This document shows, in pieces, positions 1-8,855 of a stretch of 64,000 bases of DNA. The notes beneath the pieces were generated by a model, which saw only the letters and a list, made by a program, of their open reading frames with translations, did no database searches and was not told the origin of the DNA. Both the position numbers and the translations under genes were made by a program. The stretch lies in contig JAAVCP010000071.1 in assembly GCA_014802265.1 (NCBI GenBank), forward strand, positions 186,001-250,000, in the 5' to 3' direction. Within the stretch, counting starts at the first letter, position 1. The number at the start of each line of letters is the position of its first letter. Source of the stretch: Bacteroides sp. (lineage in GTDB: Bacteria > Bacteroidota > Bacteroidia > Bacteroidales > Muribaculaceae).

Positions 1-537
1 CTTTGCGCCGAGTTTCTCCATCTCGACAGCGAGGTTTACGAAATATTCGTCAGTGAATATCTTTTCATCTTCCGGAGTGCCCTTCGGGTCGATTGTGTAG
101 CATACGGCTGTGTCAGCTATCCCACCGAACTCATTGATCATCTTAATAGATGAGCGCACGTTGTTGATGTCGTTGAGAGCGTCGAATATACGCATCACGT
201 TCAAGCCGTTTTTGATTGCCTCACGATAGAAGCCTTCAAGCACACTTTCGGGATAAGGCACATAGCCGAATAGGTTTCTGCCGCGTGAAAGAGCTGAGAG
301 AAGAGAGATACCCTTCATAGCCTTTGAGCACTCGCGCAGACGGTCCCAGGGGCTTTCGCCGAGATAACGCATAACGGAGTCGGGCACAGCACCGCCCCAT
401 ACTTCCATTATATAAAATTTTGCCTCACGATAGAGGGGGAGAAGTTTGTCAACGTTCTCCTGTTTCATACGGGTGGCGAACAATGACTGCTGGCCATCGC
501 GCAGCGTCAGATCTCTAATTTGAAGTTTCCTTGCCAT
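1..537 (-). CDS. Pyruvate carboxylase subunit B / oxaloacetate decarboxylase alpha-like protein (partial, 3' end outside window)
   Basis: Only the first 179 codons are present; the gene runs off the left edge. I translated it by hand from the ATG at 537-535. The N-terminus carries the DLTLRDGQQSLFATRM motif, which is the start of the HMGL-like TIM-barrel carboxyltransferase domain of biotin-dependent enzymes (pyruvate carboxylase subunit B, oxaloacetate decarboxylase alpha, methylmalonyl-CoA carboxytransferase 5S). The segments EVWGGAVPDSVMRYLGESPW and MRIFDALND are also typical. The family moves carboxyl groups between biotin and pyruvate/oxaloacetate in the cytoplasm or at a membrane decarboxylase. 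Which of the three enzymes this is cannot be decided without the C-terminus and the neighbours beyond the edge. A TAATTTTG-type promoter box lies upstream on the same strand. Confidence 0.85.
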   Translation of the reverse strand, partial: MARKLQIRDLTLRDGQQSLFATRMKQENVDKLLPLYREAKFYIMEVWGGAVPDSVMRYLGESPWDRLRECSKAMKGISLLSALSRGRNLFGYVPYPESVLEGFYREAIKNGLNVMRIFDALNDINNVRSSIKMINEFGGIADTAVCYTIDPKGTPEDEKIFTDEYFVNLAVEMEKLGAK

Positions 538-579
538 GTTATTAGATTTGTGTTTTCTATGACATAGATTATTTTGTGC

Positions 580-587
580 CAAAATTA
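580..587 (-). promoter_or_regulatory. Putative Bacteroidetes -7 box for the carboxyltransferase gene
   Basis: Minus-strand TAATTTTG matches the Bacteroidetes TAnnTTTG element about 45 bases upstream of the ATG at 537. A clear TTTG at -33 is not visible, so this is weaker than other promoters in the window. Confidence 0.45.
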
Positions 588-724
588 GTGATAAAATCCT
601 AATTAAAGAAATTTTTCCGTAAAAAGATTTCTTTTTTATATTCAATAATTAATATTTTCGCTCCCCTCCCCCTTATATTTCTCATTTATCTCCCTAATTT
701 ACTCCCTATACATAGAAAAATGAT

Positions 725-732
725 TAATTTTG
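725..732 (+). promoter_or_regulatory. Putative -7 box for the DMT permease gene
   Basis: TAATTTTG lies 46 bases before the ATG at 779. The -33 element is poor. Position and sequence fit the Bacteroidetes primary sigma consensus. Confidence 0.45.
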
Positions 733-778
733 CACCCTACCCAACTATTAATCTTAAACTCTCCTCCGTTATATCCTT

Positions 779-1660
779 ATGTGGATTATCCTTGCTCTTA
801 TATCCGCTCTCTGCCTCGGATTTTATGATGTCTTCAAAAAACTATCGCTGAAGGCAAACGACGTATTGACGGTGCTAATGCTCAACACTGTGTTCGGTAC
901 CTTATATATGTCGCCTTTCTTGATCATCGAACTATCTCATGGAAATTTCGGTTTCAGCAACACCTTGACCGGGCATCTTCTGATTTTGGCAAAATCTGTG
1001 ATTGTGCTCAGTTCATGGCTTTTGGGTTATTATGCCATAAAGCACCTTCCCCTCACCATTCAAGGTCCCATCAATGCCTCACGCCCGGTAATAGTACTTG
1101 TCGGCGCACTTATAATCTTTGGGGAACGACTTAATTGGGTACAATGGATAGGCATCCTCTTGGGTTTTGCCTCCCTTTTCTTTATCTCGCGCATAGGGGC
1201 AAAAGAGGGTTTTTCCCTTAAACACTCCAAGTGGATATGGATGTCGATAGGTGCAACAGCATTGGGAGCCATAAGCGCACTCTATGATAAGTTCCTTATG
1301 AAATATTATCAGCCAATTGATGTTCAGGCATGGTATTCACTTTATCAATGCTTCATTATGGTGATTGCCATTTCTATTATAAAAGGAGGGAAAGCCAATA
1401 TAAGGGAGAAATTTACATGGAGATGGACAATTCCCTGCATAGCCCTATTTCTGACTATTGCCGACCTTGCATATTTCTATTCCCTCTCCATTCCGGGGTC
1501 AATGGTGGCTGTCGTGTCTATGATAAGGAGGGGAAGCGTAATTGTAAGTTTCATCTATGGCGTTGTGGCTCTTCATGAGAAGAATATCAAGCCCAAATTG
1601 ATAGATCTCGCAGTGCTTATGGTTAGCCTTGCATTACTCGTAATAGGCTCAAATCTGTAA
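779..1660 (+). CDS. EamA/DMT-family permease
   Basis: The 293-residue protein is hydrophobic throughout with about ten predicted membrane spans, arranged as two repeats of five, as in the EamA (drug/metabolite transporter) family. The segment GPINASRPVIVLVGALIIFG followed by ERLNWVQWIGILLGF is the typical end of the first EamA repeat, and a matching segment (SMIRRGSVIVSFIYGVVALHE) ends the second. The family exports or imports small metabolites across the inner membrane; the substrate cannot be read from sequence. It is a single-gene unit that converges on the secreted-protein gene at 1756 and is separated from it by a strong hairpin. Confidence 0.85.
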   Translation: MWIILALISALCLGFYDVFKKLSLKANDVLTVLMLNTVFGTLYMSPFLIIELSHGNFGFSNTLTGHLLILAKSVIVLSSWLLGYYAIKHLPLTIQGPINASRPVIVLVGALIIFGERLNWVQWIGILLGFASLFFISRIGAKEGFSLKHSKWIWMSIGATALGAISALYDKFLMKYYQPIDVQAWYSLYQCFIMVIAISIIKGGKANIREKFTWRWTIPCIALFLTIADLAYFYSLSIPGSMVAVVSMIRRGSVIVSFIYGVVALHEKNIKPKLIDLAVLMVSLALLVIGSNL

Positions 1661-1667
1661 TTACAAA

Positions 1668-1707
1668 GTTTCGTCTTCCCCTGATAATGACATGGGGAAG
1701 ACGAAAC
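1668..1707. terminator. Bidirectional hairpin terminator between convergent genes
   Basis: Perfect 14-bp arms (GTTTCGTCTTCCCC and its complement at 1694-1707) with a 12-base loop lie between the stop codons of the permease and the convergent secreted-protein gene. Confidence 0.75.
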
Positions 1708-1755
1708 AAAACACCATCTATCAAAGTCTACACGCTCAATTGATGGAGGGAGACT

Positions 1756-3492
1756 TTATTTTACCACTACCTTTTCTACTTTCTTTGAACCATCGCTGAA
1801 GACAGTCTGACGGATAACTATACCCGCTTCCGGACGAACCACTTTCTTTCCGGTAAGGTCATAGTAGTTGACTGCCACTCTATCCTTACCGTTGATTAGC
1901 TTATCAACCCCGGTGTAATCCTCTACCTCAACAATATCAGAATAAATAACATTGTCACCATTCTTATAAAGAGTGCGGATACCGAGTGAGTCAAAATCTA
2001 AAGAATAGATTATTACATCATGAATTATGCCAGAGGCATAGAAACCGTCGGCATCGTAACCGAAAGGCACATCTGTCATCATATCTAAATCGTCGGGAAG
2101 CTCATATTCATCACTGTAGAACTCATACACCTCACCATCAAGAATTACCTGATAATACAATTTAGAAGTATCGATGGGCTGCTTATCAGCATCTATAGTC
2201 GGGAAATCAAATTCTATTTCAGGGTAATAGATGTATCCTTCATAGTCTTCATAATCCCAGAAATTGGTAATCACAGGGTTAAGCAAGGCTCTCACTTCTG
2301 CATCAGGATTTAATGCACATATATAAGGAGCATTAAGATAGCTGTAATATACAACCCTATCCGGCACACTTGAAATCAGATAACAACCATCAGGGCAAGA
2401 AAGCACTTTCTTGTCGGCATCGTAATCAAATATCATCTGATCCTCAATCACGAAATAATCGTAAACGCCATCTTCATCTTCTGCTTCCTCTCGATGACCG
2501 GTAAGGAAATATACCAATGTTGAAGAACTCCAGGAAATACCCATATATTGGGGTCCCTTGAAAATAACCTTGTCACCTTCTATTGTGCCGACAACAGCTG
2601 CATTCGGCAAGCCTGTGTATGAACCTACAAAATAAAGAAGATTATCTTTTATTCCAATTTCTACATTGCGTGTAGATATATCAGACATAAGACACCATGT
2701 CTCAAGTTCAACATCTGCCGGCACTTCAAGCGGTTCTTCCGTCACTTCTTTCATTGACGTGATGATGTCTCCGGTTGCCTGCCATGACCAATAGCCACCT
2801 TCATCCGTGTCATCTTCAAACCATACACACTGACCAATCATCATGGAAGGTTCTGTTGACTCTAATGAGCCATCGGGAAGAATCTTAAAAGTCAATGTTT
2901 GATTTTCAGCGGGATAATACCAACCCCCTTCATCATCAATCTCAACGAATTCCAGTTTAAGGGCATAGTCATAGTATTCCTCCGGGTCGTAGTCATCATA
3001 TTCATAGAGAGTGTGGCTTATAAGCTGTGGAAAAGTAAATGTCACCTCATCTCCATCGATGTCACCTACAATCCAATTTTCCTCCGAATCATAAAAACGA
3101 ATAATCGGATTCTGAACATACATCTTTTTGCCGTCAGGAGAAGTCACAACACGTGAAATGGGGCTGGACATCTTACCCGATGTAAAACCGGTGTACCAAC
3201 TGTTGCTGTAATAGTAACCAGTCTTCTGAAAAATCTTCATCTCCCCTTCCGGTGTCTCATCAATTACACGGTCATCGGCAGTTGGACCAGCTACCGCACG
3301 CATGGGCATCGCAGCTCGGTGGTTTGCAACTCTTGACGGGCGTTTAGACTCACCTTTCTCCCTATTCATACTTTCCACCTGCCTCATCATGGCGCCTGAA
3401 AGATCTTTGGCGATTGAAGCCGGAGACATTACCTGACCGTTCATGGTCAGACCGCCAATGGCAAGTGCCATTGCCAATGTAAAGTTCTTCAT
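1756..3492 (-). CDS. Secreted protein with T9SS-type C-terminal tail (paralogue of 5975-7621)
   Basis: The 578-residue protein starts with a signal peptide (MKNFTLAMALAIGGLTMNGQ). The mature part is acidic and rich in Tyr, Trp and Asp, with no enzyme motif I recognise. The last 40 residues (NYYDLTGKKVVRPEAG, then a Val/Ile-rich strand ending KVVVK) resemble the sorting domain of type IX secretion cargo (vYDltGkkv...G.Yi). It is clearly related to the gene at 5975: both share the order P.IEFDFPT.D, a LYY.V strand, a TT/TDVPFGY block, SDI.EV and the tail. The gene follows the Crp/Fnr gene on the same strand by 42 bases and may be co-transcribed. Likely role: cell-surface or exported protein; function unknown. 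Confidence 0.75.
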   Translation of the reverse strand: MKNFTLAMALAIGGLTMNGQVMSPASIAKDLSGAMMRQVESMNREKGESKRPSRVANHRAAMPMRAVAGPTADDRVIDETPEGEMKIFQKTGYYYSNSWYTGFTSGKMSSPISRVVTSPDGKKMYVQNPIIRFYDSEENWIVGDIDGDEVTFTFPQLISHTLYEYDDYDPEEYYDYALKLEFVEIDDEGGWYYPAENQTLTFKILPDGSLESTEPSMMIGQCVWFEDDTDEGGYWSWQATGDIITSMKEVTEEPLEVPADVELETWCLMSDISTRNVEIGIKDNLLYFVGSYTGLPNAAVVGTIEGDKVIFKGPQYMGISWSSSTLVYFLTGHREEAEDEDGVYDYFVIEDQMIFDYDADKKVLSCPDGCYLISSVPDRVVYYSYLNAPYICALNPDAEVRALLNPVITNFWDYEDYEGYIYYPEIEFDFPTIDADKQPIDTSKLYYQVILDGEVYEFYSDEYELPDDLDMMTDVPFGYDADGFYASGIIHDVIIYSLDFDSLGIRTLYKNGDNVIYSDIVEVEDYTGVDKLINGKDRVAVNYYDLTGKKVVRPEAGIVIRQTVFSDGSKKVEKVVVK

Positions 3493-3534
3493 TTCAAAAA
3501 ATTTAATGTTAACAGTATATTAATTTTGTTATTA

Positions 3535-4155
3535 TCATTTCCTCTTCCCAAGCCATTCCTTACGTAAGGAACTCAGATATTGCGGTGAAACTCCCAAATA
3601 GGCTGCCACAACTTTCATCGGCACCTCACGTATTATTTCCGGACGATCACGCATAAGTGTCTCATATCGCTGATATACATCCCCGTTGAAGTTCAACTCC
3701 CTGATTTCGTAGGAATATAACTGGCTATATGCCATATTCAATGCCCATCGTGCGAAACTATGTGAACGCTCTATAAGGGAGTCAAAGTCACGAGCCGACA
3801 CTTTCAACAACCGCGAAGGACAACACGCCTCAAAGAAAGCATGTGAATCTTGTGATGCATAATAGGAATGATATTCCATAAACATCGTGCCTGGAGTGGA
3901 GAAGGTATCAACTATCTCCTTATTATGGTTCCAGCGCCAGCGGGAGACTATCCCCTTTATCATAACATAGATATTACTGTCTACCAGACCTGCCTGACAA
4001 ACCATCTCCCCGCGATTGACCTCAATGACTGTGCCCAAGTCAAGAAATTCATCCATCACCTCATCATTGAGATGAAAGCGGCATTCATCTAAGAACAGAC
4101 GCTTTAATAGAATCCTGTCGGCTTCCGATATCCTTCTAATTTCACCTTTTTCCAT
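3535..4155 (-). CDS. Crp/Fnr-family transcriptional regulator
   Basis: The 206-residue protein has a cyclic-nucleotide-binding-type beta-roll (about residues 25-130, including LGTVIEVNRGEMVCQAGLVD and YVMIKGIVSRW) and a C-terminal helix-turn-helix (VAAYLGVSPQYLSSLRKEW, about residues 180-202). This is the small Bacteroidetes Crp/Fnr type; it lacks the Fnr cysteine cluster at the N-terminus, so an iron-sulfur sensor is unlikely. It is transcribed away from the phosphoesterase gene and lies just upstream of the secreted-protein gene at 1756, which is a possible target. The effector is unknown. Confidence 0.85.
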   Translation of the reverse strand: MEKGEIRRISEADRILLKRLFLDECRFHLNDEVMDEFLDLGTVIEVNRGEMVCQAGLVDSNIYVMIKGIVSRWRWNHNKEIVDTFSTPGTMFMEYHSYYASQDSHAFFEACCPSRLLKVSARDFDSLIERSHSFARWALNMAYSQLYSYEIRELNFNGDVYQRYETLMRDRPEIIREVPMKVVAAYLGVSPQYLSSLRKEWLGKRK

Positions 4156-4209
4156 ATCAGATATGTCTTTATTACTGCGTTAGGGGAATATCAATGATTG
4201 AATCTGCCC

Positions 4210-4239
4210 CAAAATTATTACATATTTAACGAGGGCAAA
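4210..4239 (-). promoter_or_regulatory. Promoter of the Crp/Fnr gene
   Basis: On the minus strand TAATTTTG (4217-4210) is preceded by TTTG (4239-4236) with 18 bases between, close to the Bacteroidetes consensus. The ATG is at 4155. Confidence 0.5.
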
Positions 4240-4368
4240 ATCATATAGATTATTTGATATTTAAAAAATTTTATTATAGGGCACGTTTAATTTGTTTGAT
4301 ATTGCACATTATTTTTGAGCACTGCCTCCCAATTTGTCATTATTTTAAAGGATTTACAGCTTTAGAGA

Positions 4369-4400
4369 TTTTGAAGCTGATTATTTTTTTAGTAATTTTG
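4369..4400 (+). promoter_or_regulatory. Promoter of the phosphoesterase gene
   Basis: TTTTG at 4369-4373 and TAATTTTG at 4393-4400, 19 bases apart, match the -33/-7 Bacteroidetes promoter. The predicted start of transcription is about 35 bases before the coding region. Confidence 0.6.
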
Positions 4401-4438
4401 TAGAAAGGAAAAGAGCAATAAGCGAAAATTTAAGAGTG

Positions 4439-4933
4439 ATGACTAAAATAGGAATTTTGAGTGATACCCACGGTTGTTGGGACGACCGTTTTGCAATACA
4501 TTTCAAAGACTGCGACGAGGTGTGGCATGCCGGCGACATAGGCGACTATGCAATTATTGAACAGCTTCAGAACATTGTGCCTGTGGTCAGGGCGGTCAGT
4601 GGCAATATAGATCATGGAATGGTAAAAAGAAAATGCCCTGAATTAGAAATTTTTCAAGTGGAAGAAGTAAAAGTCTTGCTGACTCACATAGGAGGGTATC
4701 CCGGCAAATGGGCAAAAGGGATGAAAAAGCTGCTGAAAGATGAAGAAATCAAACTTATGGTAGACGGACATTCACACATTCTCAAAGTGATGTATGATCA
4801 TGAGCTGAATCTCCTTCACATAAATCCCGGGGCTGCGGGCAAATATGGCTGGCATAAGGCAAGGACATTAGTAAAACTCGTCATAGATAATGAAGACATG
4901 CGCGATTGCGAGATAATCGAACTCGCCCCGTAA
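4439..4933 (+). CDS. YfcE-type metallophosphoesterase
   Basis: The 164-residue protein is a compact calcineurin-like phosphodiesterase of the YfcE/MJ0936 family. Metal-binding motifs are visible: SDTHG near the N-terminus, a GDIGDY block (HAGDIGD), SGNIDH (the GN(H/D) motif), and VDGHSHI plus INPGAAG in the C-terminal half. The family hydrolyses phosphodiesters with two metal ions, usually of unknown physiological substrate. I chose the ATG at 4439; a GTG directly before it (4436) is a possible start that adds one residue. It is a monocistronic unit followed by the DUF3108 gene. Confidence 0.9.
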   Translation: MTKIGILSDTHGCWDDRFAIHFKDCDEVWHAGDIGDYAIIEQLQNIVPVVRAVSGNIDHGMVKRKCPELEIFQVEEVKVLLTHIGGYPGKWAKGMKKLLKDEEIKLMVDGHSHILKVMYDHELNLLHINPGAAGKYGWHKARTLVKLVIDNEDMRDCEIIELAP

Positions 4934-5009
4934 GGAAGTTTAGATTAAGCTCCAACCAACTTTATTTATTGAGAATTGTTTATTTTAATGAAAATAAACT
5001 TATACTACT

Positions 5010-5753
5010 ATGAAAAAATTACTACTGTTAATCGTGATTGCCCTATCTTCATTGGGAGCTAAAGCTCAAAATATACCTTATCAGGAATTAAGGTATGACA
5101 TACATTATCATTGGGGACTTATAAACGTTCAGATAGCCCATGCCCTCGTGACCCTTAATGCAGACAATGGTAATTTCTCTGCAACTCTTGACGGCAACTC
5201 CATACCCTGGGAGGGGAGAGTGATGTGTGTGTCAGACACGCTGCGAGCTAATATGTCAGGTTCCGGGGCAGCATCTCGTGAGAATATCTCTTATATCAAC
5301 GGCTGGTATATGAAGCCCAAGACAAGTGTGTTTAATTCCTCTTCATTCGACCCACAGAATCCGGCAAATTATAAAAATATCTTAGGAGGGGGAACCCTTA
5401 ATGCCGATTCCTCTACAATGGAAGCTATCGACGTGACTGCTAATATGCTCGGTCTATTCTATACTTACCGCAACATCGACTTTGAACAAATATCGGAAGG
5501 TCAATCTGTCACAATCCCTATCACGAATCCCGACGGTAGTTCAGACAGAGTGGTCATCACCTACAACGGGAAATCTCAATATCAGATAGGCGCCACCACT
5601 TATCCTACCTACGACACGGTGTTTGAATACAGCTACCACGGCACAATGAGCGGATATCCCGTCAACTGCCAAGTTGGTGCCAACGACCGAATCCCGCTTT
5701 ATTTCGCGGCAAATCTTCCCGTAGGACATGTAGAGATGATTTACAGTGAATAA
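5010..5753 (+). CDS. DUF3108-type secreted protein
   Basis: The 247-residue protein has a signal peptide (MKKLLLLIVIALSSLGAKAQ) and then a beta-rich domain with features of DUF3108: early YELRYDIHYHWGLI-type strand, a central SDTLRAN segment, and a C-terminal part with IPLYFAANLPVGHVEM. DUF3108 proteins are common exported proteins in Bacteroidetes and Proteobacteria with no established reaction. It follows the phosphoesterase by 76 bases on the same strand. The assignment rests on the general strand pattern and the end motif, so it is less certain than an enzyme call. Confidence 0.65.
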   Translation: MKKLLLLIVIALSSLGAKAQNIPYQELRYDIHYHWGLINVQIAHALVTLNADNGNFSATLDGNSIPWEGRVMCVSDTLRANMSGSGAASRENISYINGWYMKPKTSVFNSSSFDPQNPANYKNILGGGTLNADSSTMEAIDVTANMLGLFYTYRNIDFEQISEGQSVTIPITNPDGSSDRVVITYNGKSQYQIGATTYPTYDTVFEYSYHGTMSGYPVNCQVGANDRIPLYFAANLPVGHVEMIYSE

Positions 5754-5799
5754 AAATTATAACAAGCCTTTTACTAATATAAGGGTCATTAAAAAATTA

Positions 5800-5838
5800 A
5801 GTGAACCCATAGGTTCACTCACAGAACGCATGAGGGAA
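5800..5838 (-). repeat. Dispersed degenerate repeat, copy A
   Basis: Contains GGTTCACTCACAGAACGC at 5812-5829, read on the plus strand. The same core recurs at 10138, 10292 and 10447, in mixed orientation. The left part (GTGAACC CATA GGTTCAC, 5801-5818) is itself a small palindrome. The copy lies about 60 bases before hairpin A (5898-5938), as copy B lies before hairpin B. Confidence 0.55.
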
Positions 5839-5897
5839 CTACAGTATAAGATGGAACTATATGGGGGTGGGGATATACATAAGAGAAATGATAAATG

Positions 5898-5938
5898 AGG
5901 AGGGCGTATCAAAATCCCGGATTTTGATGCGCCCTCCT
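5898..5938. terminator. Bidirectional hairpin A (shared TCAAAATYC core)
   Basis: Arms of 20 bp (one G-T pair) around a single central base. The core TATCAAAATCC is nearly the same as in hairpins at 10521 and 44556. The element lies between convergent genes ending at 5753 and 5975. Confidence 0.7.
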
Positions 5939-5974
5939 GTTTACTAATAATCAGTATTAGAGGATTATTTCTTT

Positions 5975-7621
5975 TTACCTTATGCTTACTTTTGAAGTCT
6001 TCTCAGTGCCATCGGCATATTTGACGATTTTAACATACATCCCTTTCTCCGGATTCAGGACACGACGCCCCTGCATATCAAAGAAGACAACCTCTTTAAC
6101 TTCCTTAGAAGAACCTATTTCTTCCACTGATGAGGGATCATCAGGGCTACCTACCATTATGATATCACTTTTAAGTACATTATTGGGATTGACATCTTTC
6201 CCTTCAGGATAATAGATTGACTGCGCACCAATGTTGTAGATAGCATCTTCGGGAATACCATTGATATAAACAGTGTGCCATGATCCTGCCTGGAAGAAGT
6301 CATAGCCATTACCTATTTCAAATGGAAGTTCGGTGGTGGCTTCATCAATGCCTAAATAGCTAAGATCAAAATAGGCGTCAGGGGTAAATGTAAAGATTTG
6401 ACTGTTGACAAATACTGAAAAATACAGATTATCAGTATTAAGGAGATTATCATTGGTATCAAAAGTAGGCAGATTAAATTCAATTGCCGGGAAACCGTCA
6501 AGACCGCCTAAATATATCTCTTCAGGGTTGGCAGGATTGGTGAAAGTAGATGAATCCTGTGGTTTGATAATAACTCCCTCAAAATAGCCGATAAAATTGG
6601 CGTTCTCTTGATTAGTGTCCGGAGAAGTCACAAACAACAGATTTGTATCGGCATACAGAGAACCGTCATCTTCAAGCGTCATTACAAACCCGTCAGTGTC
6701 AATCACTGCCTCAATGTTGCCCCATTCATCTTCGTCAAGCTGACCGCCCGCCAAATAGGCAAAGTATCTCCACTCCATGTCGGGACCAAGATACTGGAAG
6801 TTCGGGAAAGTTACAGTGTTACCCTCAAGCTTACCCTTTATCCATACATCGGGAATATTAGGATAAATGCCCTGGATATAATAATCGTTGCCATCAATAG
6901 CAAGGTTGACAAATTTGCCTACCTCATACCCTTCCTGGTCAAAATAATACATTGCCCAATTATCGTGGATCTCTGCTGAGTCAGGCACAACTACCATATT
7001 TTCCTGCGGAACGCTTAACACGACGTAGTTATCGCCATAGCCGGTAAAATAGTAACCGGATGATTCACTATAACCTACTATGCCAAAAATCAATGAACCA
7101 TCACCTGATTCTTTCAAGACATTATCTTTGATGTCAAATGTAAACACACCATCTTCAGTGGGACGGTAGCTTCTCATCAGTTCTCCGGCTTCATTCTCGA
7201 AGTCAACTATCTCAACGGCAGTAGCGAAATATTTATAAAGTTTACCTGTGTCATAGTCAAATTCCTCATAAATAAGCTGTGGGCCATTGATTATCAGCTT
7301 ATCATCTGTTTTTTCAGCCTTTATCCAACCGGGGGCATAAAACATGGAGATTGTATTGTGGAGCCAAACCGTACCGTCTTCCTGTTCCACGACCTTCACG
7401 ATGCTTCCCTCTTCCACCACCTGCTCGATGATGCCATAATACTCACGGAATGCACGGCATGTGCGTGAATAAAGAGTCAGGTCGCCCTGAGGTTGCTCCT
7501 CAATGATTTGCTCATTATCTGTCGGAGGAGACAATTTAACCGGCTCAGTGGGATAACCCATAGCCGTAAGACTTGTGGCAGCCAGCAGTCCGGCTGTCAA
7601 AATAGTAAAAAAACTATTCAT
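5975..7621 (-). CDS. Secreted protein with T9SS-type tail (paralogue of 1756-3492)
   Basis: The 548-residue protein has a signal peptide (MNSFFTILTAGLLAATSLTAMG), an acidic Tyr/Phe/Asp-rich mature part and a C-terminal tail (VFFDMQGRRVLNPEKGMYVK) that fits the T9SS sorting domain pattern. The two halves show the same order of blocks as the protein at 1756: an N-terminal TLYSR/IFQKTGYY-type opening, P.IEFNLPTFD, LYFSVFV, TTELPFEIGNGYDFF, and SDIIMVGS before the tail. No catalytic motif is recognised. It converges on the DUF3108 gene across hairpin A. Function unknown; likely exported surface protein. Confidence 0.75.
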   Translation of the reverse strand: MNSFFTILTAGLLAATSLTAMGYPTEPVKLSPPTDNEQIIEEQPQGDLTLYSRTCRAFREYYGIIEQVVEEGSIVKVVEQEDGTVWLHNTISMFYAPGWIKAEKTDDKLIINGPQLIYEEFDYDTGKLYKYFATAVEIVDFENEAGELMRSYRPTEDGVFTFDIKDNVLKESGDGSLIFGIVGYSESSGYYFTGYGDNYVVLSVPQENMVVVPDSAEIHDNWAMYYFDQEGYEVGKFVNLAIDGNDYYIQGIYPNIPDVWIKGKLEGNTVTFPNFQYLGPDMEWRYFAYLAGGQLDEDEWGNIEAVIDTDGFVMTLEDDGSLYADTNLLFVTSPDTNQENANFIGYFEGVIIKPQDSSTFTNPANPEEIYLGGLDGFPAIEFNLPTFDTNDNLLNTDNLYFSVFVNSQIFTFTPDAYFDLSYLGIDEATTELPFEIGNGYDFFQAGSWHTVYINGIPEDAIYNIGAQSIYYPEGKDVNPNNVLKSDIIMVGSPDDPSSVEEIGSSKEVKEVVFFDMQGRRVLNPEKGMYVKIVKYADGTEKTSKVSIR

Positions 7622-7666
7622 CTCTATTAATTATTTGGTTGAATATATATTGGTAAAAAGTTGATT

Positions 7667-8152
7667 TCAGTCTTGGGGATAATTCATGTTTTCAGGCTTT
7701 ATCTCTTTCAAGACTTCATCAAGGAATCGGCGTGCCACACGTTTTGCCTCCTTAAGGTCATTGAAAGTATAGTTGCCGCAATCTCTTGCAGTAGCCCCGG
7801 GAATTTCACCTTCAAAATCAGCTATGAAAGAGAATGTGTCGGTCAGCAAGGGGATGATGTCTTTCGGCTCCAACTGCCCCTGCATAATAAGGTAGTTGCC
7901 TGTGCAACAACCCATGGGACCCCAATAGACTATCCTGTCTTTCCACTCCGCATCATTACGCAAGTAGGTGGCTGCAAGATGTTCCATAGTGTGAAGTGCT
8001 TCCGGTTTTATTGCCGGTTCCCGGTTTGGCTCGGTAAGACGCACATCAAATGTAGTCAACACATCACCTGTCGGGGTAATGTCGCGGCGCGACACATACA
8101 CTCCTCTCAAAAGTCGGTTATGATCAATTGTGAAACTCGCTATCTTTTCCAT
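7667..8152 (-). CDS. luxS: S-ribosylhomocysteine lyase LuxS
   Basis: The 161-residue protein is a full-length LuxS. The metal ligands H54 and H58 lie in HTMEH, the third ligand is the Cys of RDCGNY near residue 125, and the catalytic Cys of GCCTGN is near residue 83. LuxS cleaves S-ribosylhomocysteine to homocysteine and DPD, the precursor of autoinducer-2, in the activated methyl cycle. It lies 45 bases downstream of the secreted-protein gene start and is transcribed in the same direction. No pfs or other cycle gene is adjacent. Confidence 0.95.
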   Translation of the reverse strand: MEKIASFTIDHNRLLRGVYVSRRDITPTGDVLTTFDVRLTEPNREPAIKPEALHTMEHLAATYLRNDAEWKDRIVYWGPMGCCTGNYLIMQGQLEPKDIIPLLTDTFSFIADFEGEIPGATARDCGNYTFNDLKEAKRVARRFLDEVLKEIKPENMNYPQD

Positions 8153-8199
8153 TTAATGTTCAGGTTATTTAATATATTAACTTTTTATTCCTTGTGTTA

Positions 8200-8230
8200 T
8201 TGTTTAAATATTCCGAATTTATTACCTTTG
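8200..8230 (+). promoter_or_regulatory. Promoter of the small lipoprotein gene
   Basis: TTG at 8200-8202 and TACCTTTG at 8223-8230 with 20 bases between fit the Bacteroidetes consensus. The ATG is at 8276. Confidence 0.55.
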
Positions 8231-8275
8231 CAAAAGCATAACCCACAATATAAATTTTATAAAATCTCTGTTTTT

Positions 8276-8815
8276 ATGAAAATTACAAAATTATTCGGTG
8301 CATTTGCAATGATGATGTTCATGGCAACTTCCTGCGGCGGTAACGCATCAAAAGAATCAGCCAATGACTCTGTGGCTGAAGAGAATGAAGCTGTGGAAAA
8401 CGACGCCTTCTATGCCACTCAGCCTGTGCACAGTGGAACCTACATTGCCAACAACTATGATATCACCGGTGAAGGAAACAAAGCACGCAAAGGTCGCTAC
8501 GACGGCAGAATTATATTTACACTCACCCCGAAGTCTACATCTGCCTTCTATGTATATGAAAACGGCAACCGCACAAAAATAAGCTACAAGGTGATTCTTA
8601 AGAAACCTTTTGAAAAAGGAGACAGCGGCATATACCGCACTGTTGACGCAAATGATCTCCCCGTCACCATCAATACCGACAGCACCGAATATTACCTAAC
8701 TTTCCAAAAGAAAGACGAAAAAATCAAAATCGGCTTCGATTCCAAACCAAAGACCTCAACCAATGCTTTCGAGGCACTGGAAGATATGAATAAGGCGTTG
8801 CAAAAAGATAAATGA
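8276..8815 (+). CDS. Small lipoprotein of unknown function
   Basis: The 179-residue protein begins MKITKLFGAFAMMMFMATSCGG, a signal peptide with a lipobox-like ATSC cleavage site, followed by a Ser/Asn/Glu-rich spacer. The mature domain (about residues 50-165) is a beta-strand-rich fold of unknown family (HSGTYIANNYDITG, RYDGRIIFTLTPKST, YYLTFQKKDEKIKIGF). An upstream in-frame extension exists as far as 7661, but it overlaps luxS antisense and lacks a signal, so I chose the ATG after the promoter. A strong hairpin follows the gene at 8856. Confidence 0.6.
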   Translation: MKITKLFGAFAMMMFMATSCGGNASKESANDSVAEENEAVENDAFYATQPVHSGTYIANNYDITGEGNKARKGRYDGRIIFTLTPKSTSAFYVYENGNRTKISYKVILKKPFEKGDSGIYRTVDANDLPVTINTDSTEYYLTFQKKDEKIKIGFDSKPKTSTNAFEALEDMNKALQKDK

Positions 8816-8855
8816 AATAATTGAAGCAGTTTAAGGCAAAAGTTTTAAACCAAAG

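Noticed and set aside
7661..8275. In-frame N-terminal extension of the small lipoprotein
   Set aside because: It overlaps luxS on the other strand and precedes the promoter and signal peptide.
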